A stretch of 64,000 nucleotides of DNA from Limnephilus marmoratus (taxonomy: Eukaryota > Arthropoda > Insecta > Trichoptera > Limnephilidae), in NCBI GenBank assembly GCA_917880885.1, contig OU862915.1, positions 39,068,676 through 39,132,675 on the forward strand, given 5' to 3'. Shown here one piece after another: positions 44,289 to 54,549 of this stretch. Position 1 is the first letter of the stretch. Each line of letters begins with the position of its first letter. Under the pieces are notes generated by a model, which saw only the letters and a list, made by a program, of their open reading frames with translations, made no database searches and was not told the DNA's origin. Both the position numbers and the translations under genes were made by a program.

Positions 44289-44688
44289 CGACCTCCGTAG
44301 TCGAGTGGTTAAGACTCTTGACTCACAATCCGGAGGTCGCGGGTTCGAACCCGGCATGCGCAAATAAATTTTATTTGATTAATTTGTGTTATTTCACAAT
44401 TAATTCATTTAAAATATTATATAGTATATTTGCGGCATGTTCCAGAGTGGAAGATACTATCAGTATCGCCCTGGTGTAAGACCACCATTCAGAATTGAAA
44501 CGTTGCTTGAAAATGGCTTTAACCGTGTTTAGTGACCAGATCTGAATAGCCAGGTACTTCCCAACCTTCCTCTTCCCCACCTCCTTCCCCTCCCCACTAC
44601 CTTCAGCCTCACAACATACCCCAATTGGGGATGCCATAGTCTCACTGGCTCCAGACGGGAGCAGTTGAGATTCTTGTGCGGTATTCAC

Positions 44689-44719
<31 letters not shown>
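44289..44719 (+). repeat. SINE-A, full-length reference copy
   Basis: tRNA-like head with A box TAGTCGAGTGG (44298-44308) and B box GGTTCGAACCC (44342-44352), i.e. an internal RNA polymerase III promoter. The body carries GTGTTATTTCACAATTAATT, TTTGCGGCATGTTCCAGAG, AGTATCGCCCTGGTG, a CT-rich tract, CCCCAATTGGGGATGCCATA and CTCCAGACGGGAGCAG. A 28-A tail occupies 44692-44719. The long intact A tail and good pol III boxes suggest recent activity. The partner LINE is unknown. Confidence 0.85.
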
Positions 44720-44723
<4 letters not shown>

Positions 44724-45334
44724 TTATGTATGAATAAAATGATTAAACTTGCGCATTTCTAGTACAATGATCAGAATTAGAAGAGTAAACATTAAATCTT
44801 CCGTACATTTTAACGGTATTTATAGTTTGAGAAAATATCACACTGTACCCCAATATTGTGAGTTAAAATTATTATTTTGATTTGTACTAGTTTGATCATA
44901 CAGCTTTTCATTATATTGTAATAAAAAAAACTGCGTTAAAATAATATGGTGTCATATCATACTATATATTGACAGTTATGTGGATATTTTAATTTCAAAG
45001 TTCCGTGGCTCCTGGTAAAGCTGGTGATGCGGGCTTGGTATCCAGACAGAGAAACTTGTCCGAATTCCATGATGCCAGCGCTTATCGTTTGAGAGTTTTT
45101 GTTGCTCGTGAAAATTAATAATTGATCTATAACCAAGATTAACCTTAAATTAGATCACGACGCTCTTATCTCAGAAGTTAAATTATATTGTCTTCCTTAT
45201 CTTTCATCTTTTGTTTTTTTTTTAATCTAACGACCTTATAAAAATGACGGCCTTTCCAGGAATATTCTGATAAGATTTCATGGCCTTGTATATAAATGGC
45301 TTTTGGGTAACGAAATCATAAAATTGTTATACCA
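44720..45334. other. Intergenic, nothing recognised
   Basis: AT-rich, no motif-bearing frame. Confidence 0.35.
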
Positions 45335-45418
45335 CTTATGGTAACCTGTGGCAGAAGTGTTGGTTTCCAAAAAACTGATTCCCGAGGTGGCGGTACCCAT
45401 ACTTGCCTCCCAGATATA
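45335..45418 (-). repeat. Family X, 5' end only
   Basis: GGTAACCTGTGGCAGAAGTG, TTCCCGAGGTGGCGGTACCC and TTGCCTCCCAGA on + correspond to the first about 85 bp of the family on the minus strand. A 3'-truncated piece, unusual for an element copied from its 3' end. Confidence 0.7.
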
Positions 45419-45704
45419 ATTGCTCTATTATTGTTTTTTGCATTATTTTTCTGTTTAAGATAGTGACAACCCTGTTTTTAATAGAGTCGTAGATCTCCCA
45501 AATCAGAATGGAAATTTATTACCGCTTATGCCAGCCGATCAGTCCCAGGGTCGGTGACAATCCCACTCTACTGATATATCTGCTAGGTGATATACATTCC
45601 TCACGTATTGTCTAGAAATATATGTTTATATCCAGATAGTGGTATGTATCTAGTCTAGAATGCTGACTTACATGCGTAATCTAACTTGATGCTTGAACAA
45701 ATAT

Positions 45705-46567
45705 AATTTTTTTTGCTTCGGGTGGTAGAGTCTCTAGACCATGACCCCCATCCCCGCTATCTTGGAATAACTTTGGACAGGAGCCTGAATTACCGGAAAC
45801 ACATGGAAACAGTGGGCAAAAAAACCAGGACAAGACTAAACTTAGTCAATAAGCTGGCTGGTACTAGCTGGGGATGCGACGCCAACACGCTCAGAACGGC
45901 ATCCATTGCCCTGGTTTTCTCAGCAGCTGAATACTGTGCTCCAGTATGGGCCAGAAGCGCCCACACTTCCATGGTCGACGTTCAGCTTAATGCCACAATG
46001 CGAACCATCAGCGGAACCTTAAAATCGACTCCTCTTCCTTGGCTCCCCGTACTTGCAAATATAACCCCGCCAAATATCAGGCGAGAGATTGCAACAATGA
46101 GGGAATACAAGAAGGCGCTGCAAAAAAGCGAAATACCCTTGCACGATGATGTCGTTTCTCACCCGGCATGCCGCTTAAAGTCTCGAAAACCCTTCTGGAC
46201 GGAAGGAGAAAGACTCCTTCGAACACCTCTCACCCCAGAAGATAGGTGAAAGCTTGAGTGGCAATCAGCTAACGTCAAAAACGCCGATCTCGTGCAAGAC
46301 CCCACTGAGAGACAGCCTGGGTTCTCATTGCCTCGCAAACTCTGGACTGCCATCAATAGAATAAGGTGCTCCCATAGCCGTTGTGCTCACATGATGCATA
46401 GATGGGGACTTAAAGAGTCGGCGACGTGTGAATGCGGTGCGGTGCAGACCACCGAACATGTGGTCAACGAATGCCCGCTCCATTCATTCCCCGGCAGGAT
46501 TTATGAGATCCACAGGGCAACGCCTGAGGCCCTAGACTGGCTCGCAGACCTAGATGTCCCCCTCTGA
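45705..46567 (+). pseudogene. Non-LTR retrotransposon ORF2 C-terminal part with a single in-frame stop
   Basis: One reading frame runs through with one TGA (46247-46249). Motifs: RYLGITLDRSLNYRKHME (end of RT), NKLAGTSWGCDANTLRTASI, FSAAEYCAPVWARSAHT, MRTISGTLKSTPLPWLPVL, then after the stop LPRKLWTAINRIRCSHSRCA, HRWGLKESATCECG and TTEHVVNECPL (CCHC-like). It belongs to an arthropod non-LTR family distinct from the I-type LINE at 16.3 kb. N-terminal endonuclease and most of RT are missing. GC content is higher than in the flanks, so it is comparatively young. Confidence 0.8.
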
Positions 46568-46597
46568 CCCCCCACCATACGAAAGAAGAAGTTTGAT

Positions 46598-46895
46598 GGG
46601 CCGCCAAACAACTCAGTAATTCGCATTCAATCACCGTCTCTGGTGTTCTGACTCTTGACATGGCCCGACTCAAGAATTTGGTTCACTTGATCGTACCTTG
46701 TCTTCTTCTGACATCCCCGTCTTCTTCTACCATTCTCATTGGTCCTATTTTCGTTCATTTGCTCTACTTGCCCAAAATATCTAAGCGTCACTTTTTTGTA
46801 ATCTTACTTATTAAGGTTTTGCTCATCAGCCTTGCATTATTTGCTAATATCTACATTTCTAACATGATCATCGATCACACATGGTTTTTACCAAA
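46598..46895 (-). pseudogene. RTE-type LINE 3' fragment, cut by family X
   Basis: It matches the 21695-22566 family in reverse: GACTCTTGACATGGCCCGAC, TGATCGTACCTTGTCTTC, TTCATTTGCTCTACTTGCCC, AACATGATCATCGATCACAC. It begins right after the LINE tail at 46567 and is followed by the family X insertion at 46904. Confidence 0.65.
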
Positions 46896-46903
46896 TACAA
46901 TTA

Positions 46904-47330
46904 ACAATTTGGGAGGCGGGTATAGGTGCCGCCACCCGTGTCATTTATTGGATAACCAAACCCCCTGCCATGGGTCACCTCAAATGACTGGCAGCTTTTT
47001 ATAATTTAGCTGTGGGGACCCGGGTTCATGGGGTTTGGTTTGTCTATGTGTTGCTGGCGAATGCTGCCGCAACGGGAGAGACTGGTTGAGGGAGAACTAA
47101 CCCAGATCTCTCCAATCGAACTCTCACGACCCATTGCCTTGCACTGCAGTAAAAAGGATGGATTCACACGTCCGTCACTCTAGGACACATTGACCCCCAG
47201 ATTCCTACCCACCCCTCATACATTTTTCCTTTCCAAAATTTCCTCTCCTACCTCACCCTAAAAAGTCTCTTTACACAGAATTCCCAAGGATGAAACAAGT
47301 CCTGGAGATTTTTTACTCAGGGCCTCTATT
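46904..47330 (+). repeat. Family X, nearly full-length copy
   Basis: It starts ACAATTTGGGAGGCGGGTAT and includes GATAACCAAACCCCCTGCCA, ATTGCCTTGCACTGCAG, ACAGAATTCCCAAGGATG and CTCAGGGCCTCTATT. The stem-loop is partly eroded. It probably interrupts the RTE fragment at 46598-46895. Confidence 0.8.
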
Positions 47331-47900
47331 ATTCTTTTTTTTCACGTTCTCCATAGAACGGTTATAGGCACCATTCGTATGACGGCATTCAGTCTACATT
47401 CTTTTCCTTCTCTTTGAAAAATAATTTTCTTTAACGTAAGTCGTTCTGTGGAAGCAGGTATAAAAATACCAAGAGAAATCTTTTGTTCTGGAAAATTCAA
47501 GAAAATTCTGGAAAACCGGAAAAACTAACTTCCAGACACTAAACAATTGCCAGCAGGGTGGTGGCACACATCCAGGTTAATGCACTATAAACTGCTCATA
47601 GCCGTCGAGATTGGAAAAAATAAACATGCTGTGTGTATTTCCATAGAGGAAATTCCCTGATAAATTGTAGCGGATTTCCATACACAAATTTTGATAGAAT
47701 TAAGAATATACTGGGGTAAAGAAAATCGTAAAAGTGCATCTCCTAAGATGCTTTAATAATTTAATATTTATAATTAATCCGAGTGATTGAGATTACTTGA
47801 AAAATGTTCGAGCAAACACCAATAAAGATGGAGGTTCGACGATATTACAAGTCGCTTTTTTTACGTTATCGTAATGTTTACAGTGAATATTTAAGTGGAC
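47331..47900. other. Intergenic, nothing recognised
   Basis: No motif-bearing frame or repeat seen. Confidence 0.35.
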
Positions 47901-47904
47901 CAGA

Positions 47905-48097
47905 TTTTTTTTTAAAAGAAAGACAAACATTCCCGGTTACGAATAACCCAACAATGTTTGAAAATCTCCCACTACCACCACAGAAAGCCGAATGTTGCTT
48001 GTGTTGTGATGAAGGACTTAGCCAGCCGAGGAATCGAACACGCGACGCTCGGGTGGGACCCAAACGCTATGTCCACTCAACCACTGACCGGTCGTTG
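47905..48097 (-). repeat. SINE-B, full-length reference copy
   Basis: On the minus strand: GACCGGTCAGTGGTTGAGTG (A-box region GGTTGAGTGG), TTTGGGTCCCACCCGAGCG, GTGTTCGATTCCTCGGCTGG (B box), TTTCTGTGGTGGTAGTGGGA, GGGTTATTCGTAACCGGGAA, GTTTGTCTTTC and an A-rich end. About 190 bp. Other copies are at 4980, 10968 and 32815, with traces at 22895 and 37375. Confidence 0.75.
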
Positions 48098-48179
48098 ATG
48101 TCCGTATGAGATGTTCGTACTATAGGAAGCTCTAAGTTGTTCTAGAGTTGGGTACCCAAACACTATAGAAGGCCAGCGG

Positions 48180-48320
48180 TCAATCATATACCTTCGGCTA
48201 ATTCCATAACCATTCGTGCATTATAGACGAACGATGGTAGAGGACCCTCTTCTAAGGTTCCTACTACTTTACTGATATCTGTTGATGTGGTGTTTCACCA
48301 ACAGTCCTCCAACTCACTTT
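48180..48320 (+). repeat. Family D interspersed repeat
   Basis: ACCTTCGGCTAATTCCATAA, CCATTCGTGCATTATAGACG, AACGATGGTAGAGGACCC match 24905-24980. Confidence 0.45.
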
Positions 48321-49135
48321 GGAAGGAGATATATTCAATAGGTAGAATAATGTTCTTTTCAAATAAATCAAGTTTATTGATACTTCGCATATACAGTGTT
48401 GACGACGATAGTCGACCTATCTAGGAACTGGCTAATTGGGATCTGAGGTGAGAGCAGTGAGAGTGTGAGAGATCTGCTGAAGACTGCCTCTGAGCTGGTG
48501 GACCCTCTGTTGCCCAAAGCCTGTACTAAGAACAGTTCTTAGTACTGCCATCTACGAGAGTAAGCAGGAAGCTTTTAAATACACTACAGTTTAGAAACCT
48601 AAAAACTAAACATATCTGTCTATGCTAACGACATATATTGAAGGATGTTGAAAATGCACGTGTAATGTATACAGATACCACAGTGTTTTTTATCATTTCA
48701 CGGATACTTTTAACTCTTTCAGCACTACACATTTGTAGGTTTTCGCGGTTCTACCTATACAAAAGGTTTTAAAAATTAAAAGTAATTTATTTCAACAGTT
48801 CTTTACGTACGCTTGTACATGAACATTGTGCAATTGAAGTGTTAAATGACGTACGCATTATCTAACTGTTAAATTTAATTGATTCAAAACGACACTGGTT
48901 GAAAAGCGTAAATCCAAATCGAGACAAGAATGCACGTTGCGCATTTTATCAGCATACATGCAAATCATTTTAAAGAGGACATTTATTAATGTATTTGTGT
49001 ACTCCAACAGTATCGAAAGTTTCAAAAAAGTTTTTTTTAACTAGTTTGAAACATCCACTTTCTGTCCCTTCTTATCTCGCAAATACCGAAAGATATTGGG
49101 TGCGACAATTCGACAATGTTTATTTTTTATTTTTT
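48321..49135. other. Intergenic; one perfect 11-bp palindrome
   Basis: GTACTAAGAAC, A, GTTCTTAGTAC lies at about 48521-48543. Otherwise nothing recognised. Confidence 0.4.
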
Positions 49136-49142
49136 TATGAAT

Positions 49143-49535
49143 ACCGCACAAGAGTCCCAACTGCTCCCGTCTGGAGCCAGTGAGACTATGGCATCCCCGA
49201 TTGGGGTATGTTGTGAGGCTGATGGCAGTGGGGATGGGAAGGAGATGGGGAAGGGGAAGGTGGGGAAGTACCTGGCTATTCAGATCTGATCAAAAAGCCA
49301 TTTCAGGCAACGTTTCAATTCTGAACGGTGGTCTTACGCCAGGGTGATACTGAGAGTATCTTCAACTCTGAAACGTGCCGCAAATATACTATACCCGTAT
49401 ATTATTGTAAATGAATTAATTAATTGTGAAATAACACAAATTAATCAAATAAATTTTATTTGCCACGCCGGGATTCGATCTCGCGACCTTAGGATTGCGA
49501 GTCAAGAGCCTTGCCGCTAGACCACGCTGGCCGTC
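49143..49535 (-). repeat. SINE-A, full-length copy
   Basis: From CCGCACAAGAGTCCCAACTG through the GAAGGGGAAGG tract and CTGAAACGTGCCGCAAATAT to the tRNA head in reverse (GGGATTCGATCTCGCGACC; GCCGCTAGACCACGCTGGCC). Confidence 0.85.
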
Positions 49536-49590
49536 ATTTTTCAATGTACTTTAAGACTTTTTTATTTCGTTCTTCAGGTTTCAAAACTTT

Positions 49591-49730
49591 CCAATTTGGA
49601 AGGCGGGTATGGCTAGTGCCACCCTGAGAACCATGTATTGGATAACCAATACCTCTGCCACAGATCACCCCAAGCGGTTCGCTAAGTTTGATTACTTATC
49701 AGGGGAGCCTGGATTCACTGGGCTGCATCT
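49591..49730 (+). repeat. Family X, 5' part only
   Basis: CCAATTTGGAAGGCGGGTAT, TTGGATAACCAATACCTCTG, CCCCAAGCGGTTCGCTAAG, ending near CTGCATCTGCTC and running into the SINE-C-type tail at about 49755. Confidence 0.7.
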
Positions 49731-49749
49731 GCTCACCTATTTACTTTTT

Positions 49750-49835
49750 ATCTGCTGACCGTTACCTTTTTTTATTTTTCTATGTCTCATTCTCTTTCAT
49801 ATTTGCGTTTAGATTATTATTAGTGTTTTATAACG
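49750..49835 (+). repeat. SINE-C tail fragment
   Basis: GACCGTTACCTTTTTTTATT and CATATTTGCGTTTAGATTAT match 34590-34655. The tRNA-like head is absent. Confidence 0.5.
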
Positions 49836-50924
49836 CTGATGGATTTCTTTCGTTTTATGCTCCGATTGGCATACAGGATCGGAGGAATCCAGATTTTTGG
49901 AATTCCGCACATTAAGGGTGCCTACCTATACGGTAGATAGGTGTCAAGTACCGCAATATCGCCAGTCCGTTGCTAACCATCATCGTACATTTCGCTCTAC
50001 GTCGATGTGTTAATTATCCTATCGTTACATAAAATGTAAATCCTATCGTATTATATCGTATGCTTTGTGTGAGCTTCTTAAGTAAATCGACTCGTGACTC
50101 AGATCTCTACCGTGGGTTATAAAATAACCGCTTATGGACACATCTGGGACTGTCACCAAACGGAAACCAAGCCAGAAGACACAACAGCAGTGAGTACCAC
50201 TTAATTGTGAATTACCTATCTTGTTTGGTGGTTGGGCATAACTCATATCGAAATCCATAAGCGTCTTTAAATAGCAAAGAGTAGCCGCAAAGTTGCTCTC
50301 ACCCCCGTGCATAGTCACGAATCAATTAGTGTTATCTTCTTCTCCAATGATATATTATATCGATGGATTTAACCTTCAAAAATTATAAAAAGAGAGTTGT
50401 TGTAATAAAAATTCATTAATTTTTTCGTCCAAAAATAACAAAATTAATGATCTGTTCTCTCATTTGGTCTCACCTTATTAAACTCCACAACTAAGCCTCT
50501 GCGGCCTTCAAAAATGTAGGGTACAATCACATCTACAGAATTATTACATTAATAACCCCAAATACCCTTCTGGTACAAAGGCAAAGGCCTCTCCATAAAC
50601 AGCTTTGTCCATAGAAATCCCCATATTTTAGACCGCTCATTTTCATCTTAATTACCGAATTTGCATATCTATGGACTGGCCAGTAATGCCACGGGTACTT
50701 GGAGAGTATTTCTAACGGCTTAAGTAGGATATAATTATGATTATTGTATTATTATTTGAAGACAGAGGGCGCCCAATGTCGAGCGATGTTCCTAATTCAA
50801 ATATTTTTTTTTTTTTTATGAAATTCTTTTAATCAAATTATTAATGAAAGGTTTAAAAATATTTTATAATGTTAATATTAATTAAAGTTCGAACATTTAA
50901 GATGTGAAAAGTTCTTTAGCACCG
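49836..50924. other. Intergenic, nothing recognised
   Basis: A minus-strand 91-codon frame at 50043-50318 has no recognisable motif. Confidence 0.35.
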
Positions 50925-51020
50925 TTGTGTTTTGAAAATCGGTGAAACGAATAATAGCGACACTAAAAAGAGACAAACACATACATACATTTTATATTTT
51001 AGCACGAGTACCTAGCTCAA
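50925..51020. repeat. Family E interspersed repeat
   Basis: GCGACACTAAAAAGAGACAA and flanks match 29735-29800. Confidence 0.5.
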
Positions 51021-51520
51021 GACATGAGCGCGGTGTATATTCATATTGTCGTACTATCATGTGTATTCACGTATATTGTATCACGTATATGCATATTGTC
51101 GTAAAATCACATAGATTATTACATTCATAAATTATAGCTAATATTTTTAATTTTACTGTTCCTCCTATAAGTGTACTATGTATTAATAGTTCAAACTACT
51201 AAACACATAACCTAACGTAATTTCATATATTATGTTGTAAATCTTTTGTAATTCTTCCATCATGTTATCAGGTATATGTTACACTTTTCAATACTATCAA
51301 CTTACTTATCTCATACTCTGTAAATCTGAATGTATGAAATATTACCAGGTTAATTCGGTAAATCCGATTATAATATAGGTATGCTACCAGATTACCTTTT
51401 CTACTTTGTCACAAAAAATGTATGCGTACTTATATTTATATATATTATATACATTTTCTTTATTACACAGCTTAGTTTCAGAGAAAAATGTTTTTTTTTT
51501 GTATTTGTTATGTAATTATG
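51021..51520. other. Intergenic AT-rich, nothing recognised
   Basis: No motif-bearing frame or terminal repeat. Confidence 0.35.
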
Positions 51521-51534
51521 TATCTACATTTCAG

Positions 51535-51670
51535 GAATAATATTAATATGAACTAAACATGTCAATTTGTCTGTCCTGGAACGGGAAACTTTCCTAGTTG
51601 GACAGGCAAAGCTTTTCAAATTATAATTTGTACTTTCTTTTGTATCTATAATAAATAAATAAATAAAAAT
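51535..51670 (+). repeat. Probable LINE 3' UTR with stem-loop and AAAT tail
   Basis: TGTCTGTCC (51569-51577) pairs with GGACAGGCA (51600-51608). After about 30 bp the sequence ends in an (ATAA/AAAT)n run (51646-51668). Stem-loop plus simple-repeat tail is the usual 3' end of CR1/jockey-type LINEs; the ORF is not retained. Confidence 0.45.
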
Positions 51671-51874
51671 AAATAAAAAATACATCTATAGGATTTAGAC
51701 TGAGATGAATGAGATAGTATAATCGGTCTCCTCTTTGCGCGTTGCTTCGTAGCCTATCGGTCTCCCCTTTGTGGGGGGCTTCTAGCCTCGTCACTCTTTA
51801 ATTTTTTTAGTTTTCTGGTGGTTTCACTTCTACCGCATGTGAATTGCACACTCTTTTTTATGTGAATTTTAATA

Positions 51875-52137
51875 ATTTCCCTGAGAGCCTATGTCATCTT
51901 TGGGGGTATGGTGGGTTTTTGTAGGGAAAGGAAGGAGTAGGAAGGAAGAGTAGTAGGTGGGTAGGAATCTGGGGTTCAGTGTTTCCTGGTCATCCACCTC
52001 CAAGACTTAGACAAATCTCATCCCATGAACCCGGACACCCCTGCTAAACGTAGCGAACCACTTGGGGTGACCAATGGCAGAGATGCATTAAAGGTTCCCG
52101 GGGCGGCGGTACCCATTCCCGCCTGCCAAATTGAAAT
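51875..52137 (-). repeat. Family X copy with internal deletion
   Basis: It reaches the family 5' end (GCCTGCCAAATTGAAA at 52137), skips the middle, and keeps the 3' part (AATTTCCCTGAGAGCCTATG). It directly abuts a SINE-A copy. Confidence 0.75.
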
Positions 52138-52395
52138 TGTGTATACCGCACAAGAGTCCGAACCATCTGGAGCCAGTGAGATTGTGTCATCCCCAATTGT
52201 GGTATGCTGTGAGGCTGCAGGTAGTGGAAAAAGGAAAGGGGCGGGGAAGAGGAAGGTGTGAAATATCTGGCTATTCGGATCTGGTCACAAAACACGGCCA
52301 AAACAACTTCAAGCGAAGTTTCAATACTGAATGGTGGTCTTTGGCCGTACATCAGGGCGATACTGGGAGTCTTCCACTCTCGAAGTTTTTTGGAA
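52138..52395 (-). repeat. SINE-A, 5'-truncated copy
   Basis: ATACCGCACAAGAGTCCGAA, TCTGGAGCCAGTGAGATTGT, TACTGAATGGTGGTCTTTGG and CAGGGCGATACTGGGAGTC. The tRNA head is missing. Confidence 0.75.
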
Positions 52396-52483
52396 GTCCA
52401 CTTTTGTTTAACCAACCCAACGTGACCTAGGCTTTTCCTATTTTTATTTCCTATTCACGATATTTCACTAAGCGTTGACTTGA

Positions 52484-52640
52484 CAGACCAGATCTGAAAA
52501 TCCAAATACTCCCAACCTTCCTCTTTCCATTCTCCTTCCACTCCCCTTACCCTCCCACTCCCCTGACAACATTCACTAAACGAGGATGCCATAGATCCAC
52601 TGATATCCAGCAGTTGGAACTCTTTAGCGGTATCACTGCT
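52484..52640 (+). repeat. SINE-A fragment in opposite orientation
   Basis: GACCAGATCTGAAAATCCAA, CCCAACCTTCCTCTTTCC, GAGGATGCCATAG, TGGAACTCTTTAGCGGTATC. It lacks head and tail. With 52138-52395 it forms an inverted SINE-A pair about 90 bp apart. Confidence 0.7.
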
Positions 52641-52644
52641 AACT

Positions 52645-53104
52645 TCAATAAATAGGTAAATACAAAAAATATTTTTTCAACAGAGGAGACCACAATTTAT
52701 TTCCCTTTAAAAAATGATAATAAGACCGGCTGGACGATTAAAAGAAAAATGCGCTGTGCCATTATTATTTTGTAAAATATTGGGGCATTAATAATAAAAG
52801 GAAATGCTCCGAAAAGCCGGCAGAAGAACCCGGAGTTAAAGTGGATCCAGTTTATAATGCCCTTATAAATATTCTCGTAATCCTTTTATATTTTTGCGCC
52901 ATGAATATATCCGGTACTCAGCTAAAAATTTATTTATTTATGCAACGATTTCATTTACAGAAATATTATCGTGGCAGCCTCACACCTGCGATACTGTGGA
53001 AGGCTCTATTTCAGCGATCGGAAATTGGCGACCCGCGAAACAAGTACGGCAAGCAAGGAGAGTCCCTGAGCGGACAATTATTCCTTCCCACGGTACTTGG
53101 CACG
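52645..53104. other. Intergenic, nothing recognised
   Basis: No motif-bearing frame. The Ser/Pro/His-rich frames further on come from the minisatellite. Confidence 0.35.
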
Positions 53105-53110
53105 GTGACC

Positions 53111-53311
53111 CGACAATTCGTCCTGCGACAATTCATCCGGCGACAGTTCATCCTGCGACAGTTCATCCGGCCGACAGTTCATCCTGCCAACAGTTCATCC
53201 TGCCGACAGTTCATCCCGCCGACAATTCATCCGGCGACAATTCATCCTGCCTGATCATTTAGAAGATTTTTATTAAGTAAGTATGCAAAGAGGATATACG
53301 GCCGTACAACC
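53111..53311 (+). repeat. Left arm of foldback: 15-bp minisatellite plus unique end
   Basis: About ten units of GACAATTCATCCGGC / GACAGTTCATCCTGC type (53111-53252), then a unique stretch TGATCATTTAGAAGATTTTT, GTATGCAAAGAGGATATACG, GCCGTACAACC. It is an inverted counterpart of 53786-53987. Confidence 0.85.
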
Positions 53312-53380
53312 AAAATCGATATACTTATATCTGAAGGCATCTTGAGTGGAAATCCGCTGTAAAAATATTTTTACTAAATA

Positions 53381-53399
53381 GGTTAGGTTAGGTTAGGTT
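53381..53399 (+). repeat. Interstitial telomeric repeat, short
   Basis: GGTTAGGTTAGGTTAGGTT, the insect telomere motif TTAGG, followed by a T run. Inside the foldback loop. Confidence 0.9.
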
Positions 53400-53685
53400 T
53401 TTTTTTTTTTCCTGAATGTTCTTTCTATTATATACCTTACACTGCGGAGTAATTCAGTTTGAAAAACAGAATTAAACCAAACGCTTGTACGCACCGAATG
53501 TAATCAGATTTATTTATTTTTTTGTGCAAATTTGTGCAACTTGACGTGGATCGAAAGGAAAAATATTTATAATGAGTTTAGAATGAATTTAAATGCGAAG
53601 GAATTTAATTGTGATTGAAGCTAAACAACGGAATATTATTTTAAAATTTCTTACTGTTTGCTTTTCGGCTGGTGAAAGAACACTC

Positions 53686-53790
53686 GGTTAGGTTAGGTTA
53701 GGTTAGGTGAGGTTAGGTTAGGTTAGGTTAGGTTAGGTTAGGTAAGGTTAGGTTAGGTTAGGTAAGGTTAGGTTAGGTTAGGTTAGGTTG
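53686..53790 (+). repeat. Interstitial telomeric repeat array (TTAGG-type)
   Basis: About 20 GGTTA units with only occasional variants (GGTGA, GGTAA). It directly abuts the right arm of the foldback. It is internal, so not a chromosome end. Confidence 0.92.
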
Positions 53791-53987
53791 TACGGCCGTA
53801 TATCCTCTTTGCATACTTACTTGAAGAAAAAATCTTCTAAATGATCAGGCAGGATGAATTGTCGCCGGATGAATTGTCGGCGGGATGAACTGTCGGCAGG
53901 ATGAACTGTCGGCAGGATGAACTGTCGGCCGGATGAACTGTCGCAGGATGAACTGTCGCCGGATGAATTGTCGCAGGATGAACTGTC
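53786..53987 (-). repeat. Right arm of foldback: inverted minisatellite plus unique end
   Basis: GGTTGTACGGCCGTATATCC, TCTTTGCATACTTACTTG and TCTTCTAAATGATCAGGCAG mirror the left arm, then about ten GGATGAACTGTCGGCA-type units. Unit order differs slightly from the left arm, showing expansion after inversion. Confidence 0.85.
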
Positions 53988-53989
53988 AT

Positions 53990-54547
53990 GGAACCACTTG
54001 GCACACCATCGGTCTTCAATATTTTTTTTCATATCTAGTTCATGTGAAGAAAACATAAATGTAAATGTTTAAGGCCCGCAATGCCCGAATGGATTTCAAT
54101 AACAAACTAATTAACCCGGCCGTTTATTTTATTTTCATTTATGCACATAGATTTCTTTTTCCCACTTACTAGACAAAGTCTGTTCCGAGGAGGGTAAATA
54201 ATATATTATGTTTATTAAAAAAGATATGTATCAAAGTAGACACGTAAATAAAAACATACAAAAAGAAAAAATAAAAAGACAATAATAAATATTTAAATAT
54301 TAAAAAAATAATATAAAAAGATAAATAGATAAATAGACAAAAATAAAGTGAAAAATTTAAATAAAAATTTTAAAATATATCCATGTATGTACACACATGA
54401 ACATATACATATGCTTTTTTTTCTATATTTACATGTGTACATATACATATGCATATACACATATGCATACATACATAGTGATGTTATATTAAATATTTAC
54501 ATTTGATTTTTGTTATTTGATATATTTTCGTAAAAAGATTGCATACG
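53990..54547. other. Intergenic, AT-rich; ACAT/ATAC-rich tract
   Basis: About 54380-54480 is rich in ATACAT and TGCATA steps. No frames or terminal repeats. Confidence 0.4.
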
Positions 54548-54549
54548 TA

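Noticed and set aside
52841..53262. Ser/His/Pro/Gln repeat proteins
   Set aside because: Each frame is a translation of the same minisatellite, open because the unit length is a multiple of three.
53686..53790. Chromosome end from TTAGG repeats
   Set aside because: The array is about 100 bp and flanked on both sides by ordinary sequence, so it is interstitial.
53111..53987. CRISPR-like array from the 15-bp repeats
   Set aside because: Units are contiguous without unique spacers, the unit is too short, and the genome is eukaryotic. It is a minisatellite in inverted arms.
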